Below, in pieces: positions 35,780 to 45,979 of a stretch of 64,000 nt of DNA. Within the stretch, counting starts at the first letter, position 1. Every line of letters begins with the position of its first letter. Under the pieces are notes generated by a model that was given only the letters and a program-made list of their open reading frames with translations, searched no databases and had not been told where the DNA came from. The position numbers were made by a program, and so were the translations under genes. Source of the stretch: Symmachiella dynata (lineage in GTDB: Bacteria > Planctomycetota > Planctomycetia > Planctomycetales > Planctomycetaceae). The DNA is taken from the NCBI RefSeq assembly GCF_007747995.1, contig NZ_CP036276.1:2595001-2659000 (forward strand). The letters are read 5' to 3'.

Positions 35780-37987
35780 ATGCGAAGTTGTTGGGTTTCG
35801 GGGATCGTGGCTGCGTGTTTGTTGTTGTGCGGGGGCTCTTCGTTGGCTGTGGCGGGGCCGGCGGTGGAGGTGGTTGTGGGGGCGGATGCTCCGCCGTTGG
35901 AACGATTGGCTGCGACGGAATGGGTGGCGCAGGTCCGTTCGCTGTTTGATGTTGAGGCCGCAATTGTTGAGAGTCCCACGGGTGACAATCCTGTCGTGTT
36001 GATCGGCAGCCCGAAAACGAATTCCGCTGTGGCGGATGCCATGGGCGCCGATTGGCCCGAACTCAGCGATCAAGGGCATTTGCTCCGCAGCCGGAAACTG
36101 AAAGGGCAGGAGGCACTGGTGGTCGGCGGCGGCAGCCCGGTGGCGACGTTGTGGGCCGTCTATGAACTGGGGCGGCATTTCGGCATGCGATATACGGCGC
36201 ACGGCGACAAAATTCCGGCGGTCAAACCAAAACTTGATTTCACCGGCATCGACAAAACATTGGAGCCGCAACAACAGCAGCGGATTTGGCGGACGGTCAA
36301 TGACTTTCCCGTCGGTCCCGAATCGTGGGGCTTGGCGGAGCAAAAAACGATGCTCCAACAACTGGCCAAGCTGAAATACAACCGCATCATGATCAGCCTC
36401 TGGCCTTGGCAACCGTTTGTTGATTACGAATTCCGTGGCACGCGCAAACAGACGGCGACGCTGTTTTTCGATGAGACGTTTCCGATCGATAGCGATACAC
36501 CGGGACGGACAGCTCTGGACCGGGCGCCGGTTTTTACCAATCCCGATTTCGCTGCTGCGAAAACCTATGACGAAAAAACCGCCGCCGGCAAAAAGCTGCT
36601 GACGGGAATCATTGATGAAGCGCATCGTTTGGGCATGACGGTCGGGCTGAGCATTTCGCCGCTGGAATTCCCCAAAGAATTTGCCGCTGTCCTACCCGAT
36701 GCGCCCAAGCCGCACGGTATAGGGAATCTGGTGATCGGTCCGGGCCCGAAACAAACGCCCGATGATCCGCTGTTCCGCGAATTGGTCCGCACCAAGATTC
36801 GCGCCTATGTCGAGACGTATCCCACGATCGATCACATGTATTTCACCATGCCCGAGTTTCCGAATTGGAACGCGCCGGCGAAAACGTCGTGGCAACGGTT
36901 GGATGAAAAATTGGGCCTGGAAAGCGTGATTGACTACGACGCTGTGGTTCAAGCGGCCCGTGAACGTCAGACGGTGGCGAATGGCGACCGTGGCGAATCA
37001 GCAGTGCAGGGCAATATCACGACGCTCGACTTTCTACACAACCTCGATCCCGACGGCACCATGCTGAAAGCGCCTGATGGACGGCAAATCGGCGGCGTGC
37101 TCACGGCGCTCGATCCGGCGCTGTTTCCCATCGCCGACAAGTTGGTGCCGGAATACATCGAGCTACTGCATTTCGTGGATTACACCGCTCGCCGTGTGGT
37201 GCAGAACAAAGAGTTGTTGGCTGGGCTTCCCGAATCGGCGGCGAAGCGGAGCATGATCATTCTCACGTTGGCTGATGACAACGTCGGCGTTTTGCCGCAA
37301 TTGGCGACCTCCGACATTCATGCTCTGCTCAATGAAACGCAAAAACTCGGCTGGGCCGGTTTTTCCACGCGGTATTGGATGGTGGGCGACTTGGACCCCA
37401 CGCTCAACTACCTGGCGCTGGCCGCGTTTGATTCCAGCGTGACTCCCCAGCAAGCCAACGTCGAATTGATTGACGGGATTTGTGGCCCCGGGGTTGCGCA
37501 ACGGATGACGTTGGCCTTTGATGCCATCGAAAAGGCGACGGCGATCATCGATGAGCATGATCTTGGTTTTGCTTTTCCCGTGCCCGGCATGGTCATGAAG
37601 CATTACGCGTCCGGCCCGGTTCCCGCTTGGTGGGAGGAAGCGAACGCGGCATATAACGAGGCGATGGTCGAAATGTATCGCAGCCAAACCCGCGCAGGCA
37701 AAGCAGGTCGAAATTACATTTTGTATCACGCCAAACGCCACGAGTTCGCCGTCACCTACTTTGCCGCCATCACCGCACTTCGCGCCGCCGCGCAGGCTAA
37801 AAAAGATGGGGATAACGAATTGGCGATCGAAGAACTCGAAAAGGCGCTCGAAGCCATCTACAACGCCACACATTGCATCAGCGAAGTCGCGGCTTCGAAT
37901 AGTGATCGTGGCTTGATCGCCGTGATGGCTGCGTATGGCTTTCGGCCGGTCTCCCAGGAATACGAACGCGTTGAGGCGGACGAATGA
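35780..37987 (+). CDS. Secreted glycoside-hydrolase-like protein (alpha-glucuronidase N-terminal-like plus TIM-barrel-like region)
   Basis: A 735-residue protein with a signal peptide (about 1-26). Residues about 30-140 look like the alpha/beta domain that precedes GH67/GH20-type barrels ([44 protein letters not shown]). A barrel-like region follows with [43 protein letters not shown] and [12 protein letters not shown]. The C-terminus is helical. Catalytic acids cannot be assigned, and no exact family is claimed. GGGGGAGG precedes the ATG. Its stop overlaps the pdxA start (ATGA), so the two are translationally coupled. Confidence 0.65.
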   Translation: MRSCWVSGIVAACLLLCGGSSLAVAGPAVEVVVGADAPPLERLAATEWVAQVRSLFDVEAAIVESPTGDNPVVLIGSPKTNSAVADAMGADWPELSDQGHLLRSRKLKGQEALVVGGGSPVATLWAVYELGRHFGMRYTAHGDKIPAVKPKLDFTGIDKTLEPQQQQRIWRTVNDFPVGPESWGLAEQKTMLQQLAKLKYNRIMISLWPWQPFVDYEFRGTRKQTATLFFDETFPIDSDTPGRTALDRAPVFTNPDFAAAKTYDEKTAAGKKLLTGIIDEAHRLGMTVGLSISPLEFPKEFAAVLPDAPKPHGIGNLVIGPGPKQTPDDPLFRELVRTKIRAYVETYPTIDHMYFTMPEFPNWNAPAKTSWQRLDEKLGLESVIDYDAVVQAARERQTVANGDRGESAVQGNITTLDFLHNLDPDGTMLKAPDGRQIGGVLTALDPALFPIADKLVPEYIELLHFVDYTARRVVQNKELLAGLPESAAKRSMIILTLADDNVGVLPQLATSDIHALLNETQKLGWAGFSTRYWMVGDLDPTLNYLALAAFDSSVTPQQANVELIDGICGPGVAQRMTLAFDAIEKATAIIDEHDLGFAFPVPGMVMKHYASGPVPAWWEEANAAYNEAMVEMYRSQTRAGKAGRNYILYHAKRHEFAVTYFAAITALRAAAQAKKDGDNELAIEELEKALEAIYNATHCISEVAASNSDRGLIAVMAAYGFRPVSQEYERVEADE

Positions 37988-39009
37988 CGGCGGATCGGCC
38001 GCGCGTGGCGCTCACCATGGGGGACGTTGCCGGCATTGGACCGGAGGTCTGCGCACGTGCCTGTGTCGACCCCCAAATCCTTGCAGCCGTCAACCCAATC
38101 GTGTTCGGTCATCCTGACGTGCTCGAACGCGCAGTGCAGTTGTTGCAATTGCGGCGTTCGGTCCAACCCATCGATCACGTCGGTGATGCCGAGACCTCCG
38201 ACGATACGATTACCTGCTACAATCCCGGCAGCGACGACGTAGTTGATGTCGCGCCGGCCACCGTCGATGCCCGCGCTGGCCGCGCAGCGTATGACTACTT
38301 GGTCGCGGCAACCCATGCGGCCTTGGATCACCAGATCGATGCGATCGTCACCGCACCACTGAACAAGGCAGCCCTTCGCGCCGCTGGGCTCAATTATCCC
38401 GGACACACGGAGATTCTTGCTCAAGAGTGCGGTGTGAGCGATTTTGGCATGATGCTCTACATGCCGCCGGGCGAAAATGTGTTATCGCCTCACGGTTTGG
38501 GGGTCGTGCATGTCACGCTGCATACGTCGATCCGCAGTGTGCCCGACTTATTGACCACGACAGCGATCCGCGAAAAAATCGGTCTAATGCAGCAGTTCAT
38601 GCAGACGATGGGCTGCGATCCCCCCCGCTTGGCCGTCTGTGCCCTCAATCCTCATGCCGGGGAGGAAGGACTGTTCGGGAATGAAGAAGCCGGCATCATC
38701 GCCCCAGCTGTCGTGGCGGCTGTTGCAGACGGGCTGAACGTCACCGGTCCGCTGCCAGCCGATACGTTGATGCAGCGCGCCTGTCGCGGAGAATTCGACG
38801 GTGTGATCGCCATGTATCACGATCAAGGGCACATCGCGCTCAAACTGCTCGGCTTTGAAAGTGCGGTCAATGTCACGCTGGGTCTACCGATCATCCGCAC
38901 GAGTCCCAGCCACGGCACCGCATTCGATATTGCCTGGCAAGGGACAGCCCGCATGGACGGCATGCAACAGGCGGTTCGCGTCGCAGCAATGCTAGCGCGC
39001 GGCAGCTAA
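37984..39009 (+). CDS. pdxA: 4-hydroxythreonine-4-phosphate dehydrogenase (PdxA family)
   Basis: A 341-residue NAD-dependent, metal-requiring dehydrogenase/decarboxylase. In vitamin B6 synthesis it oxidises 4-phosphohydroxy-L-threonine. Landmarks are LTMGDVAGIGPEV, APLNKAALRAAGLNYPGHTE, metal histidines in HVTLHTSI and MYHDQGHIALK, and TSPSHGTAFDIA. Relatives (PdxA2/DtnE-like) act on 4-phospho-threonate or -erythronate in sugar-acid catabolism. Coupling to a glycoside-hydrolase-like gene leaves that role open. Confidence 0.9.
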   Translation: MTADRPRVALTMGDVAGIGPEVCARACVDPQILAAVNPIVFGHPDVLERAVQLLQLRRSVQPIDHVGDAETSDDTITCYNPGSDDVVDVAPATVDARAGRAAYDYLVAATHAALDHQIDAIVTAPLNKAALRAAGLNYPGHTEILAQECGVSDFGMMLYMPPGENVLSPHGLGVVHVTLHTSIRSVPDLLTTTAIREKIGLMQQFMQTMGCDPPRLAVCALNPHAGEEGLFGNEEAGIIAPAVVAAVADGLNVTGPLPADTLMQRACRGEFDGVIAMYHDQGHIALKLLGFESAVNVTLGLPIIRTSPSHGTAFDIAWQGTARMDGMQQAVRVAAMLARGS

Positions 39010-39177
39010 TGGCGACCGCTGGCAAGAATTCTTTGCATTCGCCTGCTCAACAGCGGTAGAATCGAATTGGCAACCGGCCGGACGTCCAGTCCGTTGTCGA
39101 ATGCTGGCAAGGTCGAAACGATTCGGCCCCCCTGCGCTGCGGGCTATCTCAACTATCATTTCACTCAGGAACGCGCT

Positions 39178-40872
39178 ATGTCCATTCGATCCCTGTTACG
39201 TTGCTGTGGCATCTGCCTCCTCTTGGGCCTGTCTGCTCATTGGGTTCAAGCCGCCGAGGACAAACCGGCTGCTGCAGCGACGGAAAAGAAAATCCCCGAG
39301 ATTTCCGACGAACCAAAAACCGTCGATCCCGCGACACTGATGCCCAAAAAATTAGCGGCGCGGGCCACGGTCGATTTTTCTGATTCGTCATTGCGCGAGG
39401 TCCTGGATTGGCTGCGAGACGAACAAGGGCTAGTGGTATTGTTGGAGAAAAACGCACTCGCGGAAAAAGGGATTTCACTCAGCGAACCGCTGTCCGACCA
39501 CTTGAATGATGCCCCGATTTACTTGCTGCTCAATCGCTTAAGGTCACTGGGGCTGGACTGGTATTTCGAAAATGAGATTCTGCACATTACAACTGCGGAA
39601 ATTGCTGAGGAACAGTTGCAATTGCAGTCGTACAATATCGGCGATTTGTTGGATGCCGGTTATGATGAGGACAGCATAAACGAAACCATAACGACTTCGG
39701 TGAAACCCGAGAGTTGGGAGGAAGTTGGCGGCCCAGGAGTCTATCGAACTTTGGGCGATGTGGTTTTCGTACGTCAAACGAACGATATTCAACGTCAAGT
39801 CCAAGGGCTACTTGCCGGTCTCCGCAAGCACGGCCGACAAACCTTCACCTACGATCCTCCCGCTAATCTGGAACTGCAGCAAAAACTAACGGAGAATGTC
39901 AGCGTCAATTTCGAAGACACACCGCTGGTGGTCGCCGTAGAAAAATTAGCAGCTGACGCAAAGGTCGATTTGCGGCTCGATAAAGCGGAATTGCGCGAAA
40001 AACGCATTCGCGACCGGGAGCCAGTGACGCTGTCGCTGACCGATCGCGATTTGGCAACAGTCTTGCGGGCCATGTTGTTGGATTTGAAATTGACCTGGGT
40101 GCTTGAAGACGGCGTGCTGTGGATCACTAGTACCGAAAAAGCGGAAAGCATCTCCAAGACGGCCATTTATGACGTGCGAGATTTATGCCGTGACGGCAGC
40201 GAGTCCGATTCCTTGGCCGATGCGATTACATCGCAAGCACAGCCCGATGCGTGGGCCGAAGTCGGTGGACCGGGACAGTTGAGCTTTCCACAGCCGGGAA
40301 CCATGGTGATCTACGCCCAGGACCAGTTGCATCAGGATGCGCTTCGATTACTAGAAACATACCGGACAGCTTTACGATCCTCGAAACCGCGTGCGGTCGA
40401 AGCGGTTGATCCGCAGGAAGTCGTCACGGTCTACTACCGGTTGCACGCCAATGTGGCACGTAGCCTCTCTCTCCATCTCCATTATTTGGTCGAACCCGAC
40501 TCCTGGGAAAACGAAGACCACCCCGACGCGCCTGGTGAGATTTCATTGGTCGAATCCGTGCCCGACATCCAGGGGACGGAAGGCAAATTGTCGCTTGCTG
40601 TTGCTGGACCGGCTGCCGATGCAGCGCGAACCGCGGTGATTTCACGGGCCGTGTTAGTGATCCGTCAGACGCGGGAGAACCATAAAAAAATCGCTGAAGT
40701 CATCAATCGAGTTCGCACCGGTGATCCAATCGGAGTCGATACGCAGCAGACCGGGTTTGGCGGTGGTGGTGGTGGCGGTTTCGGCGGCGGATATTTCTCA
40801 CCGGCCCTCGATGCGACATCAAACGTGGTACCCAAGTCATTGCCGCAACAATCGCAACCGCCCAAAGAGTAG
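39178..40872 (+). CDS. Secreted protein with duplicated STN/secretin-N-like domains, no secretin pore
   Basis: A 564-residue protein with a signal peptide (about 1-24). Two copies of a unit follow, each a STN-like fold plus an IYNIGDLL/YDVRDL-type segment. The first is about 50-215 (VDFSDSSLREVLDWLRDEQGLVVLLE), the second about 265-420 (VNFEDTPLVVAVEKLAADAKVDLRLD). Both end with a DAWAEVGGPG / ESWEEVGGPG phrase. A Gly-rich tail follows. No C-terminal secretin pore domain is visible. The ATG at 39178 has AGGA upstream. Confidence 0.75.
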   Translation: MSIRSLLRCCGICLLLGLSAHWVQAAEDKPAAAATEKKIPEISDEPKTVDPATLMPKKLAARATVDFSDSSLREVLDWLRDEQGLVVLLEKNALAEKGISLSEPLSDHLNDAPIYLLLNRLRSLGLDWYFENEILHITTAEIAEEQLQLQSYNIGDLLDAGYDEDSINETITTSVKPESWEEVGGPGVYRTLGDVVFVRQTNDIQRQVQGLLAGLRKHGRQTFTYDPPANLELQQKLTENVSVNFEDTPLVVAVEKLAADAKVDLRLDKAELREKRIRDREPVTLSLTDRDLATVLRAMLLDLKLTWVLEDGVLWITSTEKAESISKTAIYDVRDLCRDGSESDSLADAITSQAQPDAWAEVGGPGQLSFPQPGTMVIYAQDQLHQDALRLLETYRTALRSSKPRAVEAVDPQEVVTVYYRLHANVARSLSLHLHYLVEPDSWENEDHPDAPGEISLVESVPDIQGTEGKLSLAVAGPAADAARTAVISRAVLVIRQTRENHKKIAEVINRVRTGDPIGVDTQQTGFGGGGGGGFGGGYFSPALDATSNVVPKSLPQQSQPPKE

Positions 40873-40893
40873 TTTGGTTCAGTAAGGTGCAAT

Positions 40894-40940
40894 GCACTCG
40901 CGTGCGGACGGGATAGCCGGGGAACGTCCGCACTGAGTGC
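40894..40940 (+). terminator. Hairpin after the STN-domain gene, possible terminator
   Basis: GCACTC...GAGTGC outside and GTGCGGACG...CGTCCGCAC inside give a long stem starting 22 bp past the stop at 40872. Only four Ts follow (40943-40946), so the terminator role is uncertain. Confidence 0.4.
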
Positions 40941-40970
40941 GTGTTTTCAAAATGGGAGGGCAGCGGCTGA

Positions 40971-41053
40971 TGCTGAGCCGCGCGCGACCAGAACACGTGA
41001 TCAGGTAACTCGATTCTTGCTATCTACGCACCGCTTGGCAGCGCGGCTCAGCA
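40971..41053. repeat. Inverted repeat, TGCTGAGCCGCGC type (family D)
   Basis: TGCTGAGCCGCGC (40971-40983) and its perfect inverse GCGCGGCTCAGCA (41041-41053). Flanking GGAGGGC- and GCTTCGCCCTTCC-like ends recur: GGAGGGCGAAGCTCC at 26234 and AGGAGCTTCACCCTCCC near 28323. A dispersed GC-rich element present at least three times. Confidence 0.65.
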
Positions 41054-41114
41054 GGAGCTTCGCCCTTCCGGGACGCTGATTGGCAGTTGCAAAACGTAAT
41101 TTCTACGTCCGCTG

Positions 41115-41552
41115 TTAGGTGGAAAATTCGCCATGCTCCGCTGGCAGTTTTCCGCCATTCTCAAACAATTCCCGGACTGAGGGGCGGTTGAGTACGATCA
41201 GCGCGAAGACGCCCAGGACTGTGCCAAAGGGCATGAACATACAGGCGACTCCTGAGACCACCACGCAGAACATCCAGTGCGTTCGTTTGGAAATGAATCG
41301 GCCCGTAACAAATATGCAAATCGTCGCCGCCCAGCCCAACGTGAAAAATAATCCACCGATGCCTGCGAATAAATACCCTAGAAATGCCGGCGTTTCTTCG
41401 CCTTGAGGTTCGGGAAAGCCTTCGGGATTTACGATCAGCATGATCCCGATCACCAAGTGGATGAGCGGCATACAGGCAAAAAGTCCCGACATCGCTGCGA
41501 CGATATAGAAAAAGATGGCCAGCAGGTTGAGATGTTCTTCGTCCTGTTGCAT
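41115..41552 (-). CDS. Small membrane protein of unknown function
   Basis: A 145-residue protein with four hydrophobic helices at about 9-32, 50-80, 85-105 and 108-125. It opens MQQDEEHLNLLAIFFYIVA, a start shared with a common planctomycete family of unknown role, which is pattern recognition only. The ATG at 41550-41552 is preferred because the longer N-terminus adds a polar stretch without a ribosome site. Confidence 0.6.
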   Translation of the reverse strand: MQQDEEHLNLLAIFFYIVAAMSGLFACMPLIHLVIGIMLIVNPEGFPEPQGEETPAFLGYLFAGIGGLFFTLGWAATICIFVTGRFISKRTHWMFCVVVSGVACMFMPFGTVLGVFALIVLNRPSVRELFENGGKLPAEHGEFST

Positions 41553-41793
41553 GAGGGCTCCGGCACGGTGGTCGTTCTGGGATGAGAAAGGGATCGTCAC
41601 CAAGTCGCGTGACCCATTCTAAGACAGAATTACTTTGGATCCTAATGGAAAATCTTGCCGAGGTGGTGAAATCACAAGTCCGTCTCGCTTTCCGAGTGGC
41701 AGATTCCCATCTTGACCGTCAATTGAGTTCGTCATAAAGTCCCGCCTCTCTCTTCTATAGTTCCACGCCTCTCTCTCTTCGGAATTTCTGGCC

Positions 41794-43200
41794 ATGCGTG
41801 CACGCTCCTATGCGAGTGCGATCACGGCATTCGCGTGTTCGTGCGCTTTACTATGCGACGCGGCCGAGCCCGATGGACTGGTTACAACTAACCCGGGCAC
41901 AGTTCTCCCAGTGGCCTATGAAAGCAGCGAAGAGTCGTGGTCGGCAGAAGGCCAGGGGAATGGAGAGTTCAATGAACACCACCGTACATTGGTGGCCGAA
42001 TTTGGAGATGGCGTCGTTCTCAAAACAGACGACGACGAATTTGAGTTGGCGATCCGTATTTTAGAGCAGACCGACTTCAAATACTTTTCGCCGCGCGATC
42101 AAATGCCCGCGCGACCCGGCGTCTATATCCCCCGCTTCCGCGCCTACTTCGAAGGACATGTCACAAGCAGCTATGGCTACGAGTTGTCCCTGCAACGCAG
42201 CGTCGAAGGGGCGTTTGACATCTTAGACGCGAATATCAATTTCCAGCCGTCTGAAGAATTTCAAATCAAGGTCGGCCGGTTCATCGTGCCGTATAGTTAC
42301 GACTGGTACGACCATCTGGAGCAGTTTTTTATCGCACCCGAGCGGGGCCTGTATCCGTTGAACTTTGGTTTGTCGCGCGAAGCAGGCGTGATGTTCTGGG
42401 GGCGGCTTAACGAAGGAGAAATGCAATACGCACTGGGTGGTTTTTCCGGCCAATTGTCCGGACTGGCTGATACGAACACCACCCGCGACTTGGTCGGCTA
42501 TTTGAATTTCCGACCGCTGCGCAACACCGGTTCAACGATGTGGGAAAACCTGAACCTCGGTGGGTCCGCAGCCTATGGGGATCAGGCCTTCGCCGGCGAA
42601 CCGTTGCCGCTACGAACGTCGCTGCAGTCCTCGGAGAACGACGATGCCGCCCAAGCCGCTTCGTCCGTGTTTCTAGAATATGAAGAGGATGTCGAAGTCT
42701 TAGGAAAACGCGAACAGGCAGCGCTGCATTTGGCTTGGTACTACGAGCAACTTTCCTTCGAATCCGAATTTCAAGTCGGGCGATTCGGATATAAAAAAGA
42801 GGATGTTGCCACGAAAGTGCCTGTTGTTGGATATAACATTGCCCTGAGTTATTTCATCACCGGCGAGGAAGTCACCGGTCGCAAAATCGTCATCCCCGAC
42901 CGTCCGTTCAATCCGGGGTCCGGGCAAACTGGACCGGGAGCGATTGAACCCTATGTCCGTTACAGCTATCTGCAATTGGGCGAGCAAATCTTCGAAGAGC
43001 AACTCGCCGACGGAGACGATTGGACGCGACAAATCTCAATGGTCGACCTGGGCTGGAACTGGTACCCCAACCGGTACGTGAAGTTCTACTTCGATTGGCA
43101 AATCTCGATGTACGGCTCCCCGGTGGTGCTCAACGAAGAAAAAGACGAGCGCTCAAAAACCAATCAACTCTTCTGGCTACGAGCACAGGTTTTCTTTTAG
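41794..43200 (+). CDS. Outer-membrane porin (OprP/OprO-like)
   Basis: A 468-residue protein with a signal peptide (cut near CDA-AE) followed by an amphipathic beta-strand series and a C-terminal phenylalanine (ending LRAQVFF), the outer-membrane insertion signal. Phrases such as IKVGRFIVPYSYDWY, LSREAGVMFWGRL and DLGWNWYPNRYVKFYFDWQIS are typical of phosphate-selective porin O/P. The transported solute is not known. It implies an outer membrane with porins, as in planctomycetes. No cotranscribed gene is obvious. Confidence 0.85.
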   Translation: MRARSYASAITAFACSCALLCDAAEPDGLVTTNPGTVLPVAYESSEESWSAEGQGNGEFNEHHRTLVAEFGDGVVLKTDDDEFELAIRILEQTDFKYFSPRDQMPARPGVYIPRFRAYFEGHVTSSYGYELSLQRSVEGAFDILDANINFQPSEEFQIKVGRFIVPYSYDWYDHLEQFFIAPERGLYPLNFGLSREAGVMFWGRLNEGEMQYALGGFSGQLSGLADTNTTRDLVGYLNFRPLRNTGSTMWENLNLGGSAAYGDQAFAGEPLPLRTSLQSSENDDAAQAASSVFLEYEEDVEVLGKREQAALHLAWYYEQLSFESEFQVGRFGYKKEDVATKVPVVGYNIALSYFITGEEVTGRKIVIPDRPFNPGSGQTGPGAIEPYVRYSYLQLGEQIFEEQLADGDDWTRQISMVDLGWNWYPNRYVKFYFDWQISMYGSPVVLNEEKDERSKTNQLFWLRAQVFF

Positions 43201-43270
43201 AAGCAAGGAAGCTCTGAAGGCAGACGACACCCCGACGGGAAAAAACACAGCCTAGAAGCGCCGAGGGAAA

Positions 43271-43293
43271 CGTCAGCGCTGACGACACTTTTT
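43271..43293 (+). terminator. Palindrome followed by T-run after the porin gene
   Basis: GTCAGCGCTGAC (43271-43282), followed by GACAC and seven Ts. It is 70 bp past the porin stop. The stem is short, so this is a weak call. Confidence 0.4.
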
Positions 43294-43429
43294 TTCTCTG
43301 TGACCTCGCTGGCTAATTCTTTTCGTCAATGCGTGTGCAGCGGATTGAGTGGTTGGGACGATCTGTTGTTCTACGTGAGAAAGGTGCCTCGTGACGCACC
43401 TTACATTCTCTCATGCACTTGACTGGCGA

Positions 43430-43714
43430 TTATTTCATTGGCTTGCCATCTCGTCGCCAACCAAATCGTTCGCGCCAGGCATAACGTGCAAACGCCCAGA
43501 GACCGGCGTAGCGGTATTCAGCGTCGACATAGTGCTGGATTACATAAAACGTGAAATAATAAAACCGGCAGGCGCACCAGACGCAGACCGCGAGCAGGGC
43601 GGCGGTTTGCAGAGTGGGGTTGAAGGCCAGCAGCAACCCGGCTGAGAGGACTGCGCCGACTAAAAACAGCAGGCCCTTCAGGTAGATTAAGCGTGGATTT
43701 TTGAGGTCGCCCAT
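43430..43714 (-). CDS. Small membrane protein of unknown function
   Basis: A 94-residue protein with two hydrophobic helices (about 10-30 and 34-54) and a basic, aromatic C-terminus (YAWRERFGWRRDGKPMK). No family recognised. The ORF is clean, with an ATG start and no competing longer frame. Confidence 0.55.
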   Translation of the reverse strand: MGDLKNPRLIYLKGLLFLVGAVLSAGLLLAFNPTLQTAALLAVCVWCACRFYYFTFYVIQHYVDAEYRYAGLWAFARYAWRERFGWRRDGKPMK

Positions 43715-43960
43715 GTTGTGGTCCCTGTTTGGGGCTGTACTACGGGTTTGCCGACAATATCCCCATTCTACGGCGGTTTGGCGGCGGTGTGCATCCCCAG
43801 TTATTCTCCGCAGGAAATTCGTCTGTCGAATCGAACTTGCCAGGGGTTCAGCGCCCGGTTACGGTGGCAGAGACGGTCACGCTGATGGTGGGGCCAAAAC
43901 GGCGACTGAGAAACTTCGATAGGATGCTGCCCGCAAGGTGGCGCAGGAAGAGAGAACGCA

Positions 43961-44182
43961 ATGCATTTTGATGGCAACGACGCTCCGTTGCGACTGGCGG
44001 ATGAAATCCGCAAAGAGATCAAGCGGAGCCATAAGAACCTATACCGTTTGGCACACGAAGCCAGAATGGACTACGCCAAACTCCGGGACTTTATGAAAGA
44101 CGAGATCACCGTCCCGCGTTCGGTGCTTCTAAAATTAGCCAGCAAGATCGGACTCTCGTTGCAGCAAATCGGCAAAGGCTGA
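43961..44182 (+). CDS. Small helix-turn-helix protein
   Basis: A 73-residue protein resembling a Cro/XRE-type helix-turn-helix: RLADEIRKEIKRSHKNLYRLAHEARMDYAKLRDFM, then LLKLASKIGLSLQQIGKG. Probably a DNA-binding regulator; the target is unknown. It ends 2 bp before the stop of the convergent kinase gene. Confidence 0.65.
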   Translation: MHFDGNDAPLRLADEIRKEIKRSHKNLYRLAHEARMDYAKLRDFMKDEITVPRSVLLKLASKIGLSLQQIGKG

Positions 44183-44184
44183 GC

Positions 44185-45627
44185 TTAGTTTCGCATCGTG
44201 CGGGCGATGCGCGAGAAGACCACAGCACCAATTCCAGCCAGCGCGACCAGAATCCCCGCCAGATAAAACGGCCATGCTCCCAGGCTCTTGTCTTCCTTCT
44301 TGCTATTGCGGATCGCATTGCTAGCTGCTTCAGCTTCTTGACGGACTTGCGGTTCGGCGTCGGTCTGGTAGACCTTGTCAAGTTCTCGCATAGCTGACGC
44401 CGCGGGAGCACCAATTTGTCCCAGGGATTCCGCAGCAGCACGGCGCACTTCCCGATTGGAATCTTCAGAGAGTGCGAGAGTCAACGCCTCGACGCTTCCC
44501 TCGGCAGAGGGACCAATTTCTCCCAGCGCTTTGGCCGCGGCAATGCGTACATCACTGTTAGAATTTTTAAGCGCTTCGACCCACAGCTCACCCCCTTTGC
44601 CGGCAGTTTGTGGCCTGTTGCTGGAATAGCCATTCCAGAAGAGCAATGCCATCAGCATCACTGCAACGACCGCCAGCACCATGCTCCAGGACTTGGGCGT
44701 GACTGCTCGTCCGCTAAAACTGCGCTCGGATGTCCCCATCGCTTCTTGGACGGCCTGAGCGGCCTGCGTGTTGCGGATGGTGATGTCCCGTGTCGTCGCA
44801 TCCAACGAGGTCGTTTGTGTCACTTGTTTCAACCGCCGAGCAACATCAATGGCGCTCAGCGGACGATCCTCGACCCGTTTCTCCAACAGGTCAAGAATGA
44901 TCTGCTCCAGTGCAGCCGGGCAATCCATGGCATTGGTGGAAACCGGCGGCGCGGGTTTCTCGAGGTGTTTTTGCAAAATTTCAGCGGGGGAATGTCCGCG
45001 AAACGGCGGCCGACCGGCCATCATCTCGTACATCACGCAACCCATCGCATACAAATCCGCACTGCCGGTGAGCGGCGGTTTGCCACGGATTTGCTCCGGC
45101 GACATATAGTGGAACGTGCCCATGGTCTTGCCATGTTCCGTCAGACCGACGTCCGAACGGGCCCGTGCCAAGCCAAAGTCGCTGAGTTTGAGTTTCCCCG
45201 TGTTCGTCAACAACAGGTTGCCCGGCTTGACGTCACGATGGATGAACCCATGTTCGTGTGCAAAATACAAAGCAGAGCACAATTGCAAGGTGTATTCGAT
45301 CACCTGCTCCCAAGGGAGTCGGCCCCGTTTTTTGAGCAATCGTTCCAGCGACCCGCCTTCGACAAGTTCCATGGCATAAAAGTGCTGGTCCCCTTCGCAC
45401 TTTCCACCAAAGCAATACACGATATTTGGGTGCTTGAGTTTTTTGAGCACCTCCAATTCGCGCTCGAAGCGGGTGGCGATTTTTTTGTCGGCGGCAATCT
45501 CGGCCGGCAAGATTTTCACTGCCACTTCGCGGTCGTTCTTGACGTACCGCGCCCGGTAGACGACACCCATGCCGCCTTGTCCGATTTTTTCTTTGAGTTC
45601 AAACGGCCACAGCCAGCGATTGTCCAT
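44185..45627 (-). CDS. Membrane Ser/Thr protein kinase with HEAT repeats
   Basis: A 480-residue PknB-type kinase. The kinase domain is residues about 10-270: IGQGGMGVVYRA phosphate loop, VAVKIL lysine, HRDVKPGN catalytic loop, DFG in LSDFGLARA, and GTFHYMSPEQI. A membrane helix lies at about 320-338. Two or three HEAT repeats follow (SNSDVRIAAAKALGEIGP, DSNREVRRAAAESLGQIG), then a second helix at about 450-470. Domain order and two helices suggest the HEAT part is extracytoplasmic. Substrates unknown. Confidence 0.9.
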   Translation of the reverse strand: MDNRWLWPFELKEKIGQGGMGVVYRARYVKNDREVAVKILPAEIAADKKIATRFERELEVLKKLKHPNIVYCFGGKCEGDQHFYAMELVEGGSLERLLKKRGRLPWEQVIEYTLQLCSALYFAHEHGFIHRDVKPGNLLLTNTGKLKLSDFGLARARSDVGLTEHGKTMGTFHYMSPEQIRGKPPLTGSADLYAMGCVMYEMMAGRPPFRGHSPAEILQKHLEKPAPPVSTNAMDCPAALEQIILDLLEKRVEDRPLSAIDVARRLKQVTQTTSLDATTRDITIRNTQAAQAVQEAMGTSERSFSGRAVTPKSWSMVLAVVAVMLMALLFWNGYSSNRPQTAGKGGELWVEALKNSNSDVRIAAAKALGEIGPSAEGSVEALTLALSEDSNREVRRAAAESLGQIGAPAASAMRELDKVYQTDAEPQVRQEAEAASNAIRNSKKEDKSLGAWPFYLAGILVALAGIGAVVFSRIARTMRN

Positions 45628-45979
45628 CGCACCCGCTCAAAATTGCAATCAAATTGATGTCGTTCTTCGCACGAACCGAAGCGAGCACGCACGAAAGTCG
45701 GGAGCCGCAACGCATGTGAGAGCCTGCTACTAGTCTACTTCACAGTACTCGTACCGTGACATCATAATCAATGTCTAAGCCCGACATAAAATACATTCTG
45801 CAGGTTTCAGCCGCTGCCGATTGCCGAAAGGCATAGGGGCCGTTGCAAAATCGTACGTCGAGTCAATCGCATTTGAATACATTGATGTGTTGGCGGTTTT
45901 ACCTGACACTTCTGATCACGGACCCTGCAAACCATACGGCCGGTGACTCAGTCGCGTTTGGTCGTGGCAAGGATGCCGG
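45628..45979. other. Intergenic, no gene seen
   Basis: Lies between two minus-strand genes. It would hold the kinase promoter. No convincing frame, palindrome or known motif is visible. Confidence 0.5.
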
